Part shown: in pieces, positions 52,197 to 64,000 of the stretch
Layout of the letters: each line of letters starts with the position of its first letter
How positions within the stretch are numbered: position 1 is the stretch's first letter
Assembly (NCBI GenBank): GCA_964057225.1
Contig: OZ059894.1
Span: 7,946,131-8,010,130, forward strand
Direction: 5' to 3'
Origin: Auanema rhodensis
Taxonomy: Eukaryota; Nematoda; Chromadorea; Rhabditida; Rhabditidae
DNA: 64,000 nucleotides
Made by a program: the position numbers and the translations under genes
The notes under the pieces: model-generated
Database searches by the model: none
Told to the model about the DNA's origin: nothing
Seen by the model: only the letters and a program-made list of their open reading frames with translations

Positions 52197-55100
52197 CTAA
52201 GGCAGCTTGAGAAGGGCTCTTGGTTTTACTGAAAAAAATAACAATGTCACTCTGCAATAACTATTTAGCACTAACAAAGTAAGTTTGGTATTAATTTTAG
52301 ATGATATTCTTCGAGCAGCATCTAGAACACTAGGAAGGCGAGTGGTTGCTCCAATAACAGACGAAAAAGTTAAAAAGTTTGTATATGTCTATAACATTGG
52401 ATGAAAACTACTGGCCCGAGCTCCAACTCAAAACCTGAATAGTGCGCATACTTCTGTGACCGTCATCATAAAAAATAACATAGCTAACTGGCCTACTATC
52501 GCTCTGAAAATAAAAATATACGCTTTCAACTTGCTTCCGACAAATCCAACTGAAGCTTGATCTCCATTTTTAGTCACCAAGAGAAATTCAAATATCCGAG
52601 AATGAACAACATCTTTGTCAATTACAGTTCCTGGTATAGCATGACTTCTGAAAATTTTTTAATTATAAAACTACACAAAGCTCAAAAAAGAAAAACAACA
52701 TACATAAATTTGTTATCATTATCACGAGAAATAAAATTCAATTGGCGTGTTGAACAAACTGTTATATAAGTATAGTTTGTACGTCTCTGAACTGCTTTTC
52801 TCATTACAAGTTTACTGAAATTGAATTTTAAACTAAAAATTTTATTTTTTTCTACTCACTTGATCATTTCTTGATCATTATAATAGGTGTTTTCATGTCT
52901 ATCACCAAATCGTACGTATCGGTAAATGAAAACTTGTTTAGGAAATTCTCCAACATTCTTTAAGTTCAATACGTTTGTCCGAAACAAATACTGAACTTAC
53001 TATTTCGAAAGTTTTTAATCCTTCACGGATACCATGTACAACTTCCATTGAAGGCTTCTTTCCATTATGAAAGATGCACTTATGGAAAAATCTTTTTGAA
53101 TTTTTAAATTAAAGTAGAATAAAAACTTACCGTGAAACTCTTTTATCCACATAAGTTACTACGGTTGTGATCCAGCCGTTTCGAACACGTTCACTATGTA
53201 ATCCGACGGCTGTGACTTGAAAGGCATTACTGGAAATAATGGATGTATCCGATAAAAGAAAAAAATAAAAACAATTCAGTAAATAGCTCATTTGGCAAAC
53301 TTGTATAGAAGTTAAGACCTCCCATCTTAGAATTAATTCGTAAAACATATGATTGAATTGCAGCTCTGTGAATATGAGAAATACTTAGTTAAATTGGATT
53401 ACAAGAACTTACTCATATTTGTCTTCATCTAATAATTCTAGATAAGATAGAGTAGAACTATCAACAAATTGGCTGACTATTTTCTTTGAATCTAATAGCA
53501 ATTTGATTCGACCTATGTTTGCATTATGTATAGGATGCTTTTCTTATATAAAAACTACCATAACAAGGCTCAAATCGCCTGGAAAATATAAGAACGACAG
53601 GAGTGATATCCTCTTTCTTCAGCTTATTCAAAAAAATTTCAAGTTTGTTAAATAGCTGTAATACATTATGGAGATATCATTTCAGAATAAAATAAGACAT
53701 ACCACATCTATTGGAATAGTTTCATAATCACTTTCTTTTCTATTACTTTCATTGAACCCATGCGTCTGAAATAGAATTTAAAATAGAATCTCTTAACAGG
53801 ACTTTTACCAAATAGTTCTTGCACAAGCCATCAAACACTTCGGCACCATATTGATGAAGTTGCTTTGTAAGAACTCTTGTAAATCTTCTAAAAAAAAGAA
53901 AAAATAAAGAAAAAAAGAAACTAATCAACTCTGGTAAGCGAACATTCATGCATTCCAAAGTCATATCATGTAAAGCATACACCAATAATAAATTTATAAA
54001 TACAATTCTAGGTGTTCCCACTGAAATGTGGATTTTATTTATTTATATTTTAAAGTAGCCTTTCCTGCAATAGCTTTTAAATATATTTTTTCTCTCATAG
54101 CACATAGATCTACATTGGATTCATTCTATTATTACAACTAATTAGTTTTTTTAGTAATTAATATTAAACTTACCACATCGAATACATTTAAGTCACTCAA
54201 TCTTCTAGCTGTTGCCATTACGAAAGAATTGGAAGCCTGTAATCACAATATAACAATATATAACAATATAAGAAAACAAACCAAAATTTTTTTAAAAAAA
54301 CCGTGATTATTCATTTCAATTGTTTTCATTAACAATGATCTATATTCTGTGCAATGTTCAGCTGAAAACAAGTTCATCTAAAAGAAAAATAAAACTGAGA
54401 ATAGCGTAAATTTGCTGTAACATTTTTGGGAAGAGCCATAATGCTTTGTGCTGTTTGAGTAACAAATCCCATTTTCGTGTATAAAACCTAGAAAAAAAAA
54501 CAAATTTATAAAAAGATCTATATAAGAAAGATCACTTCCATAGGAGCAAGTCCTTGTTTACCCATAATTGATACTACAACTAATGGGGAAAACATATATT
54601 CTATCGTGTATCCCATGTTCTCGTACAATTCATAAACTCTATTTCCACAATCCAACAAATAATCATAGGCATTTTCTGAACATAAAAAAATATTCAAGAA
54701 TGTTAAAATGAGGGAATACCTTCCAACAGTTCAACAAATTGAAAGGTGTCAGAGGTTAGATAGTAATCTTCCAAAAGATCTTTTCTCTTATCATACATAA
54801 GTACACCTTTTTCATTGGAACGGCTTTCAACTTTCAAATTTTGTAGAACAGTGTTCAATATATGTAAAACACCATTTGACATTTTTTTATTGTGTTTCCA
54901 ATTATAATAAGATTCCGAAACTCCCATCTGCAATCAATAAAACTAATTTAAACTGACAATACCTTACATTTTTAAGAATGCTCCAAGCATAATCTATCAA
55001 TCGCATATTTTCACTATGAAATACTCCGTGTGTCACTGAAACAGCTTGAAAAGAAAAGAAAAAAAACTTCAACTTACTGGAAATACTGGCTACATCTATT

Positions 55101-55926
55101 CCTTTCTCAATAGCTTGAAGATGACTGACTCCTATTCCAGGAATGTATAATACTCCAGTTGGATGAACTGTCTTCAAGATGATAAATATTATGCGAAAAC
55201 AATAGAAAACTGAACTCTAGCTATCTTGACGATCGGATGATCCATATTCGAGTTGGGATATATAACTTTGTTGTCAACGAACAGAGCATTCCGTTTTCTA
55301 AACTTTCTGTTCATAATCCAGACTTTATAAAAGCAAACCTGTCAGTTGTTCCTTGAGACCCATTCAAGAAGAAGCATGCTATAGCAGAAAGACAAGAACT
55401 ATTTTCTACAGAGAAATAATAAGAAGAAGTATTCGAATCTCTTTGAATTCGAATATGTATTTTCATCTGATATATTTTCGTAAATATATATTTACATAGC
55501 GATGTTTTACATTGTTATACTCCAATGTGTGACTGAATATGTTTAACTTCTCTCCAAAAGTCCAAGCTCTTGAGCATCCATCGAATGTAATCGAAGTTTC
55601 ATCGATATTGCATGCAGTAACAGTGCTCCAAAATGAGTAAAATTTGTCGTCAGATCTGAAATTACTAACTCGGTAATAATCGAAGTAAATAAGTTATTAA
55701 TATCTTCATACCCTAATTCTACTTTTCTACCTTCATTATTATTTCCTTCACATGTTATCGCTTGAAAACTAACAACATATTCGAACAACTGTAATATTTA
55801 AAAATATATTTCAATTACGTATTATGAATTAACTTTAAGTCCATATAAATCATCACGCAACGGCAGATAGTTTGTTGTGATGTTCATTAAAGGACCCCTT
55901 CCATTTGGTTCGATTTTTCTTAACAT
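52197..55926 (-). CDS. Divergent Argonaute-family protein, slicer residues lost, apparent frameshift
   Basis: Argonautes bind guide small RNAs and silence transcripts. About 18 short exons follow Argonaute order. The N domain starts at the first ATG (RKIEPNGRGPLMNITTNYLP; exons 55834-55926, 55712-55788, 55511-55655). Linker 1 and the segment before PAZ carry HPTGVLYIPGIGVSHL and MTHGVFHSENMRLIDY, matching the WPGF...SHKVLR region. PAZ ends in VYELYENMGYTIEYM-SPLVVVS. MID is at 53.7-54.5 kb. PIWI is at 52.2-53.7 kb (VLRINSKMGGLNF; KQVFIYRYVRFGD; HAIPGTVIDKDVVHS; SRPVSYVIFYDDGH; LDAARRISSKI). The slicer Asp of YRD is Tyr, and the His of HYxVxxDD is Ser. Frames disagree by one base at 53,259-53,265. 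An AG acceptor lies 3 nt before the ATG. The stop is taken by read-through of the last exon; a short 3' intron would give 52,226. Piwi versus worm-specific (WAGO) clade cannot be decided here. Confidence 0.85.
53259..53265. other. Homopolymer (A7 plus / T7 coding) at Argonaute frame break
   Basis: Coding-strand frame 1 reads INSKMGGLNF...ELFTELFLFF up to this T7 run. The homologous continuation (LLSDTSIISSNAFQVTAVG, the segment that holds the first catalytic Asp) is in the neighbouring frame. No GT...AG intron can bridge it in phase without removing that segment. One extra base in the run explains it. Confidence 0.7.
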
Positions 55927-56693
55927 TTTCTAAAATATTAATAATATACTATAAAATGTTTTTAATAATTCTAATCAAACTAAATACTCTAAATAGTATT
56001 AGAAATATTATATTTTTATCTTAATTTATTCATATATGAATAAAAGTAAAATTTTAATTTCTTATACTTAATTGAAACTTAAACAAAAAAAATCAATTAT
56101 TAAAGTGATAACGAAACTTTTTGAAAAAGTTCCAAGTTCTTCTGTGACGTCAATATTATATTGTTATTCAAATGTCAGCATATTTCATAGATTTCATCAT
56201 AATAAAAATACATCAATAATTATGTGTGTTAATAGGGAAATATAATTTGTAATGAATGTTCTTTGGTGTAGTTATAACTCAAAATCGTCTGTAACGGTTT
56301 ATCAGATATCTAATCAAGAATATATGTTTTACAAAAAGAACTAAAACACAATTACTTTGTTTTAAAATTTAAAAGTTGAGAATAAACAATAGTCTAGCAG
56401 GCTTTCGTACTTTTTCATTATATTCTGAAAATTTACAAGAAACGGTTGCGTTTTCAATACCATGGTGTAATTTAGCTGTATGGCATATTAACCGATTCTT
56501 TTTTTGTGAAAGGGACGTTTTTTTCAATTTTATCTTTTTTGTATATATACTTTGTTTTCAACATAGTTAGGGATCACTTTTTATACTGGCATCTCCTATT
56601 ACACATATTAAATTTAGAAAGAAACATGGCGATGATTCGAGCTACCCATTTGAATAGAACCATAATAAATAATTAGATTAAGGCAAAATCAAT
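55927..56693. other. Intergenic GGT-Argonaute
   Basis: About 770 bp of AT-rich DNA between the gamma-glutamyltransferase stop and the Argonaute start on the same strand. The spliced-leader-type acceptor TATTTTAG ends at 55,930. A 64-codon plus-strand frame at 56,376-56,570 is not supported. Confidence 0.65.
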
Positions 56694-59600
56694 CTAGTAT
56701 CCGGCTGGCACTTGTTGGGTTTTTCTTCTGTAATCTCCGCAAGCTGAGATTCCATTGGCATCAATAGTAATGCCTTGAACGATTCCTTCAAATCCAGTTG
56801 TGTTGCGGAATTTCTGTCCGTACTTCCATTCCAAAACTGATTTCAACTCCTAATTAATTATAATTTAGATTGGGGGTTTTCTTCAATCTCATACCTTGGG
56901 GAAAGAATCGTCAACCTGAGTAATATCTGGGGTAAATTGATTATGGAACATTGGAGAATCAATAGCGTCTTTGATGGATTGTCCGAATATCAGTGGACGG
57001 ATAACGGCTTTAGCTACGGCTGAGATGATTTTTGATCCACCAGACCCTCCAATAACCATGCGAGGCTAGAACAGAAAATTTTTTCTTCATTTACTGATGT
57101 GTGAAAACTGACCTCTTTGGTTTTCTTGTTGAAAATGACCATTGGACTCATACTACTCATTGGTCTTTTGCCTGGAGCAATGAAGTTGGTTTTAGAAGGA
57201 GCAAAACCAAATCTAAAAAACACCAGTTTATTATTAGATTAGAGCTAATAGACAAGCAAACCCGTTAGTCATTCCAGGGGTAGAGAAGTCATCCATTTCG
57301 TCGTTCCAAATAATTCCATAAGCATCGGATTCAACAGCAGCTCCAAACCTGTAATTCAAATCTGTTAATCTGTCCATATTGGTATTTGATACCATCTATT
57401 GATAGTGGTGGTTGATGATACTCCGTTGCCATGCTCATCGAGTACAGTAACTTGAGAGGTTCCATGATCTGGGACCTGTATGAAATTTTAATAATATTTC
57501 AGAGGAAAACGTTTTTATACATGAGCTTGATCTATTCCTCCGTAAGCTTCAGTAGCTTGTGCTTTGTTGGTAACGCGTGAAACGACCCAATCAATGTAGG
57601 CTTCGCTAGTAAGGTTCTTGGAAAGCTCTAATGCACCTTTGACGTAGTCGTGGTCTCCGAGAAGTGTTCTAGAGAAAAGTCCAAACTAAGGATTGAAAAT
57701 ATTATATCTGTGTACCTTTGAGCGTAAGCAAATTTCATGGCTTCAGCAAAATGATGAGTGGCAATAGGATCAGATTGGATATCTACATTGTGTCCTTCGG
57801 GGTAGAGTTCTAAATAATTTTTATATGTTTCTCTTCTCGTCTTCTGGGTTATGCTATGAACTCACTGCTCATGATGGAGATAGCAAGTTGGGTTACAGCG
57901 AAAGAAGATGGAGGTGGTCCTCCGCACATAACTAAGTCTCCACGGAAGTGGTCAGTGATGAGAGCTGTTTCATAAACTCTAACCTTGTAGGATGCAAAAT
58001 CGTCTTTGGTGATAATTCCACCTGAATATCAAATTTACTTTAAGTATAATAGAAGAAATTAACCTCCTTGTTTGAATTCCTTAGCCATAACGTCAGCCAT
58101 CTCTCCATGGTAGAACAGCTCTACTGGGTCAGAACTTTTGGCAATTCTTTCCAAAGTATTAGCCAGCTTCATGCGTGGAAGAAGATCACCAGTCTTGTAT
58201 GTATCATTAGTCTTGGGATTGATCCAATCTCTGAAATAAGCGACAAATTTTTCAGATATTTGAATTATCAAGTTTACTTCATGCTTGGGAACAAACGGAA
58301 GTGACGCTCTTTAACTTTCATAACGTCATCTAAGTATTGAGAAACTGGTACTCCTTCTCTACACAAGCGAATTGATGGCTCTACTAGTTCTTTCCACTTA
58401 ATATTTCCTACAAAAATGATAATTACCATAACTCCATAAATATGAAAGAACCTGAGCCAAATCGTTTGTAGACATACCAATAACCAGCAAGCTCACCAGG
58501 TACAGCTGCTGCTTTGAACCCTGAACAGAGATGCTGATTCACTTATATATTTTAACATCTATTTTACCGTATTTAGACCCATCACTATCACCTATAAACA
58601 TTTCTTCAAAAGAAGCAGCTGGAGCACTTTCACGAGCATCAATAGCAATGCACCTTCCTTCGGTCCTGAACGGAAAAATGGTTGGTAAAAATTAATATTT
58701 TTCATTCCAAAAGAAATTTCGTAAAAAACAAATCGTACTCACTTGTTATAAAGAGTCATGAGAAAACCTCCTCCGAGTCCACTTGATTGAGGATTTACTA
58801 TTCCTAAGCAAAACATAACAGCGATAGAAGATTCGACAGCATTTCCTCCTTTCTTTAGAATATCGCTAAAATATAATAAGTATTGTAGAATTACTGCCAT
58901 CAATCTGTTACCCTCCGATTTTGGAACAAATTCCATTATCTGTTGTTACAGCAGCTTTTTGGAAGTGACCTTCTACGCTCTTTGATGGTGCTGGCCATGC
59001 AAACGGTGCCGATGAGGAAACCGGCTAAATTTCAATGATTGAACAAAACCCTTCTCATTGTATTTAGATTGTCATTAAGAGCATCAGAAACATTTTGAGC
59101 AAATTCAGATTTAAGTTTAAGCAAACATACCGATGCTATTGCAGAATTTTGGCTGAACGCCAATAAAAGAGTGACCAAAGCTATCATGACCAGAAGAGCC
59201 AGCACGATAGTGAATAGAAACCTAGAAATAAATAATTAATAAACAATAAGAGTCTTCAAAATTAGACAAGCACTGCTCCTCAAATTGAGAAGTCTCTGAG
59301 AAGATGGAAAAAAATAAATTCAGAATAAATGGACAGATCTCTCGAACTCTGTATATGGTATGACAGAAATTCTCACAAATCTCTGCTGGCCAAGAAGAGC
59401 ATTTCGTCCATTTTGATGCCCCTGAAGGTGACAAAGTGAGACATGAAGTGGGTTGGACCAAGGCAAGATTTTTTGCCTGCGGCCATTTTCAGAAGAGCAA
59501 AGTGGCTCACCCTTTCACACCCAGTGTGCAAATAAAGAGTATTGGGTGGACTTTACGGACACATTTTCTTAGGAGAAAACGATTCCAAAGGAAAGAAAGA

Positions 59601-61391
59601 TGAAGGGGAGAAAATAAGAAAAGAAGAGGAATGTGGAGCTTTTCTAGACGGAGATAGAGAGAGAGAGTGATGAGGGGAGATGTAACATTGAGAATGCGAA
59701 AGGGGAATTTAAAATGTGACACCAACGGGAGTACCTGATCTCTACTTGAACTGTTCTAGAAGACAAAAAAAGCTCAAATATTTCTGTGCAAGGAATGTAG
59801 CTTTGTGTAGGTTCAGCGAAAAGTTACAAGGAAACTGAGAACAGCTAATTGTGACCGAACGATAATCAACAAGTATCGAAGCACGAAGACGACGTTTTTC
59901 ATTTAAAATTGCAAAAACCGAACAGAAATGAAATAAAAGACTATCAAAAAAAAGGAAAATAGATAGTGTGAACGTTATAGAAATGTCTTTTTTTGGGGGA
60001 ATTCAATTGACTTTTAGGAAAGGCTAAGCCACACATTCTACTCCTGCAACGAAGAAGAACTGAAGATGCTGATCATGAAAGGAGAAAACCACATCTTAAA
60101 AAGGTACAACACGGTTAGCTCGGTTTAGAATGAATAAAAGAGATCAATCACTAAATATATTAAGCTATTACAAATATGAATACTGGGAGTATGAGAGAAT
60201 AAAAGGGACAGAGTAAGATAAAGAGATAACAGGAGAACCAGCTAGGGGATATACTGTCCCTCTTTCTGTCCCTCTCAACTCTCTATGTTTCTCTTTCTTT
60301 CTCTCTTGCTTCATCGTTTCCATATCTTTTTAAGAGAAAAATAATAGAATGATGAAATGTGAGAAAGAATGACGATTGAAGAGAAATAAGCTGGTCTTCT
60401 ATAAAGATAGACAGATAGTTAAAGCAAATAGGCGTTAAGATTTTAATCAATTGTATGAGATAACAACAGGATTGTTATGTTTATAACATTAGAAATTTGC
60501 TTTTTTTTTTCATATTAATCTCTTAGTTTCATAGCTTGTTGTTTTGACAAACTATACAAGGGCATCCAAGAAATTCGGCTAACATTCAATCCGGTTAACA
60601 AAGAGATACAGATAGACATGTATGTGTACATGGTATATATTTATCTTTATCTTTCAACAATAACTGAAAACCAGTTTTTTGTGATTAATAAAGATAAAAA
60701 TGTTTTTTTTTAATCTGTTAAAGATATTTCAAATTGAATGTATTATAGCTGTTTGGGATATTTATATCCAAAACATTCTTTAAAATCAAAAAAAAAGGGA
60801 AATATTATGAGAAATAAAATAGAAATAGATGAAATAGAAGTTTAGTTACAAAGGTGAATGATCGAAACAAAAATATTTCTAATTAATCATTTGATATAAA
60901 GACCGCCTTCAAATTGAATGATAAGAGAAACCGAAACCGTCCAAAAAAAAGGATTTATAAGAAGAAACGGACATTCAAACATGAGCTTTCAAGAATAAAT
61001 TAGCTGTGTCCAGAAGAAAAAAATGATTTTTTGATTGTTACAGCTTATTATATCATATATTACATTTGTATTTTAAAGAAGTTCAAAATGAATTTATTGC
61101 GATTAACAAAGAAAAAAAAAAGAAACAAACTTACTGTGAAAATCCTGTCTGATCTGAATATATACGTTGTTGTAGACGATGAAGACTATTAGTTTTTGAA
61201 TTCTCCGTAGATACTGATTGTCCATTCACTTTCTGAGTAACTTCTGAAGCATCTTCTGCTATATTTATAACGGTCGTTGAACAACCGGACACACGAGTGA
61301 CAAAAATTTCTGCCTTAAATAAGAAAAAATTCAGTTTTTTTTACAGAAATTTAAATTATTTTTCTATATTTTCATTATTTACCGTATTCAT
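56694..61391 (-). CDS. Gamma-glutamyltransferase (glutathione hydrolase), type II membrane protein
   Basis: GGT cleaves the gamma-glutamyl bond of extracellular glutathione and its conjugates. The proenzyme self-cleaves before a Thr that becomes the nucleophile of the small subunit. Coding starts in a 9-nt exon (61383-61391, ATG AAT ACG), then 61135-61313 (cytosolic tail ending YSDQTGFSQ), a 1.9-kb intron, then 59131-59221 carrying the membrane anchor (FLFTIVLALLVMIALVTLLL). Further landmarks are GGDILKKGGNAVESSIAVMF, GLGGGFLMTLYNK, ARESAPAASFEEMF, the catalytic-Thr region DHGTSQVTVLD then NGVSSTTTINRW, NDEMDDFSTPGMTNGFGF, KRPMSSMSPMVIF and MVIGGSGGSKIIS. It ends KTQQVPAGY. Length and motif order match animal GGT1. 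Unlike its neighbours, no AG acceptor abuts the start codon. Confidence 0.95.
59222..61134 (-). other. 1.9-kb intron of the GGT gene
   Basis: It separates the cytosolic-tail exon (donor GTAAGTTTG) from the membrane-anchor exon (acceptor TTATTTCTAG). Phase is kept (CA|G). It contains GA-rich stretches near 59.65 and 60.2 kb and a pyrimidine tract at 60.26-60.31 kb. No gene is seen inside on either strand. Confidence 0.8.
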
Positions 61392-62926
61392 GACATAGTA
61401 GATTGTTCACAATGTATCATAATAGAAATTATAAATACGAGGTTAAAACCTAAAATAAAACTTAGTCAAACATCATAGTTAAGTGATGATATCATTCAAT
61501 TATTTACATTAATTGTATACATAGTAGTTCAAAAACAATGTTTGTAAACAATAATATACAAAATAGGTTTCATCTGTTCAATAACTTTTTGATTGAAAAT
61601 ATGAGTTTCAACTAGAATTTCTAGAATAGATAATATTGATCTATTTGTAATAGAAAACCGGATGTTCACGCTACTGGTACGTGAAATATCTAATTGAAAA
61701 TCAATTAGTGTTGTGAAGATATATGGAAAATTGAGAGCAAAATGTGATATGAATGAAAAAAACTTTTGAACTTTCGTGATAAGTGCACAAAAACTTGGTT
61801 AAGGATAAAAAGCTTGACGTAACATGAAACAATTAGAGAAATTTAAGGAGATATGTACGTAGTTGTAGATCACTCATTAATTCCGATGATAATAAGATAT
61901 ATAATAAGATTGAAAGAAAAGGGAAACTATAAATGTATGAAGAAGTAGAGAAAGAAAGAGAAAGAGGAATATGAGATATGACGGTAAAGGGATATAGAAC
62001 TGTTTAGGATGAGAGAGGCAGACAAACTAGTAAAAAGAAAGAGAGAGTGAAACAGAGATAATAGACATACAGAGAAAGTTAGAGATTGAAATATTGAGAG
62101 GACAAGAGGGTAGCAGAGAGAATAAGAGATGAACGACTTGTTGCACATGAGGTGTGAAGACGGCGTCGGATGACGTGACTATCTATCTGTACGTAGGAGA
62201 AGATGCCTCCATCTAATATTTTCCTGTGTCTATTCTACACTCTCTATGTACGCATATTGAAACGAGTTCTGATGTCAACGACGGTGACGACCATCAGGCA
62301 GTTTGTACGTTGGATAGAAGAATAGGATTAGAGAGGTAGAGAACATGTGATGATACAGAAGGTGAACCAGCATATAGCGTTTGTGAGTAAAGGATAAATG
62401 AAGATGCAGATTTAGATGTCGACAAGATATATCATCCGGTATATCATATAAGCAGATCTCAATTTTATGGAGAAGAAGAAGAAGAACAGGTGAGGCAAAC
62501 GTTTCTGTAAACGAAGGAGCAGAAAGCAAAAGATTGAATAGCATGACTTGTTGAGAGAGTTTTATAAGATTAAATGGTTAAGAAGGATCAGATATAACTT
62601 TAATGCTGCCAACTGAGCCAATTGAGCTTCCATGATATTGAAACCTTAAACGCACTTTTCCTGTTCATACATAGTTGTGAGAAATCGGATCCGAATTTAT
62701 TGTTTATGCCCAAAAAAATTCAATTAATTATATGATATAAGCATCGAAATGTTATAAAAGATTATACGAATAGAAAAGAGCACACCACCTACAGCTACAG
62801 GAAATGAGGTAGAAATGATTGATTTTGAAAAAAAAAATTAAAAATTCCAAAGAAAAAAAATTTTTCTTTTATTTTCAATGTAAGTAGAGAAATTTCCCGT
62901 TTCGATTCTATTAAGACATTTTTATC
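61392..62926. other. Intergenic P450-GGT
   Basis: About 1.5 kb, AT-rich at both ends, with a purine-rich block at 61.93-62.12 kb and a slightly higher-GC part at 62.15-62.55 kb. The minus-strand frames here are Ser/Leu/Phe low-complexity. Promoter of GGT inferred; nothing more is supported. Confidence 0.6.
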
Positions 62927-64000
62927 TTAAAGCTTTCGTTGAGTTAGTCGCAATGAAAATCCAAGTGATGGCTTTAAAATAATCTCTGATACAGCAATAT
63001 TTCCTGGAGCTGGTACTTCTGTTTCAACATGAAAATTTCTAAATACGTATGAAAGAACTATTTTTTCTTCCAAAATAGCAAATTTTTGACCTGAAAAGAA
63101 AGAATGATGATACAAGAAGATGAAGGTTATTCTCGAGTTATTCATTGAACTGAAAATCTTCATGAACTGACCAATGCAGTTTCTTGGACCAGCAGAAAAT
63201 GGAATATATGAGTAAGGATCTCGCTTGACCGTTTTTTCTGTATCAAAGTGCTCGGGATAAAATTCATCCGGAAATTCATATTCTCTTGGATCCCTTTGAC
63301 AAGCCATGGGTGCTACTACTATTGTCATTCCTTTGGGCAATTTGCAGTATTCTGCAAAAACAATTAGTATTTTCTAATTTCATAACAAAATTCTTTAAAT
63401 AATACTTTTTATGCATTTGTATTTTCTTTGTGTGAACTTAGCGATATGACCATTAATTTTCGTTGTATTGTTGTTTTTTCGAATTAAATAACGAATGCAA
63501 CCGGTTAATATGATAACAATTGGAGAAATGAAATACTGAGAGTGTCACGTGATGACGTGGAAATTGCATATTTTAGATTTCATATGGATAAACTTACTCA
63601 TATCTACGTCTTGGTCAAGTCGACGTGCTATTAATGGCACTGATGGCATCAACCTTAATGACTCTTTAAGACATTTCTCCAAGTAAACCATTTTCTTAAC
63701 ATCTTCCGATGTAGGCATGCGATCCGAATTTCCTGGAATAACGGCGGTTTTACGTTTTTTGATTTTTGGTCCAGGAAATGCTTCTAAGCTAGATACACGA
63801 ACCAAAAATTGCGTCCATTTCCTCATGAACCAACTGCTGACACCGTGGTGTTTGCCCTAGCCACCACATAGTGAAGCCTATACTGCTAGCAGTTGTGTCA
63901 TGTCCTGAAACAAAATATTTGAAGTTCTTGAAGTATGCTTTAAAACAAAATAGTAACCTTCAAACATAAATGTGTCAACTTCTTCTCGTATATCCTCATC
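62927..64000 (-). CDS. CYP4-type cytochrome P450 (partial, N-terminal half beyond window)
   Basis: Haem-thiolate monooxygenase of the ER membrane; CYP4 enzymes typically omega-hydroxylate fatty acids. Five exons in view: 63958-64000+, 63803-63904, 63598-63732, 63172-63351, 62927-63090. In order: DEDIREEVDTFMFEG then HDTTASSIGFTMWWLG (I-helix oxygen-binding motif and the CYP4 EVDTFMFEGHDTT signature), MPTSEDVKKMVYLEKCLKES with ExxR as ESLR (K helix), SVPLIARRL, PDEFYPEHFD, and the haem loop PFSAGPRNCIG|QKFA with the cysteine ligand intact. It ends SLRLTQRKL. All joins are in phase, so this half looks functional. The N-terminal membrane anchor and first exons lie right of the window. Confidence 0.95.

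Noticed and set aside
1-64000. CRISPR arrays, insertion sequences, transposons, operators or prophage elements
   Set aside because: No direct-repeat/spacer arrays, terminal inverted repeats with a transposase frame, or reverse-transcriptase-like frames were seen; the window is ordinary eukaryotic chromosome.

Overview
The window reads as a chromosomal segment of an AT-rich nematode genome. Genes are split by many short introns (mostly about 40-60 bp). Seven of the eight start codons that can be placed lie 0-12 nt after a pyrimidine-rich AG acceptor, as expected for spliced-leader trans-splicing. The TOM20 C-terminus (ending DDTDDLE) is close to the C. elegans form as I remember it. Species cannot be fixed from sequence alone.

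Layout. 1-17,953 (- strand): most of unc-80, the NALCN sodium-leak channel scaffold. Its 3' end runs off the left edge and its first coding exon is unresolved. Two intronic tRNA genes, Leu(UAG) and His(GUG), lie on the opposite strand. 17,954-35,651: about 17.7 kb with no gene I can support, rich in polypurine/polypyrimidine tracts and microsatellites, with one weak candidate small ORF near 22.9 kb. It is probably the unc-80 promoter and 5' intron region. 35,652-45,615 (- strand): a compact row of housekeeping genes, TOM20, then a CABIN1 homologue, then a WDR74/Nsa1 homologue. CABIN1 and WDR74 are only 186 bp apart, like an operon. 46,305-46,829 (-): an orphan 174-aa protein. 47,831-52,032 (+): methylthioribose-1-phosphate isomerase, with one apparent GC-AG intron, then a 744-aa orphan protein with a degenerate repeat (KVQ-x-AIRSTPFP) and a KEN motif. 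52,197-55,926 (-): a divergent Argonaute whose PIWI domain has lost catalytic residues and carries an apparent one-base frameshift in a homopolymer. 56,694-61,391 (-): a type II membrane gamma-glutamyltransferase. 62,927-64,000 (-): the C-terminal half of a CYP4-type cytochrome P450, cut by the window end.

The genes do not form one pathway. Functions range over neuronal excitability (unc-80), mitochondrial import (TOM20), chromatin (CABIN1), 60S ribosome biogenesis (WDR74), methionine salvage (MRI), small-RNA silencing (Argonaute), glutathione turnover (GGT) and lipid/xenobiotic oxidation (P450). The items most worth following are the catalytically altered, frameshifted Argonaute, the orphan repeat protein and the large non-coding block upstream of unc-80. 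Family assignments are from remembered sequence similarity; no search was run.
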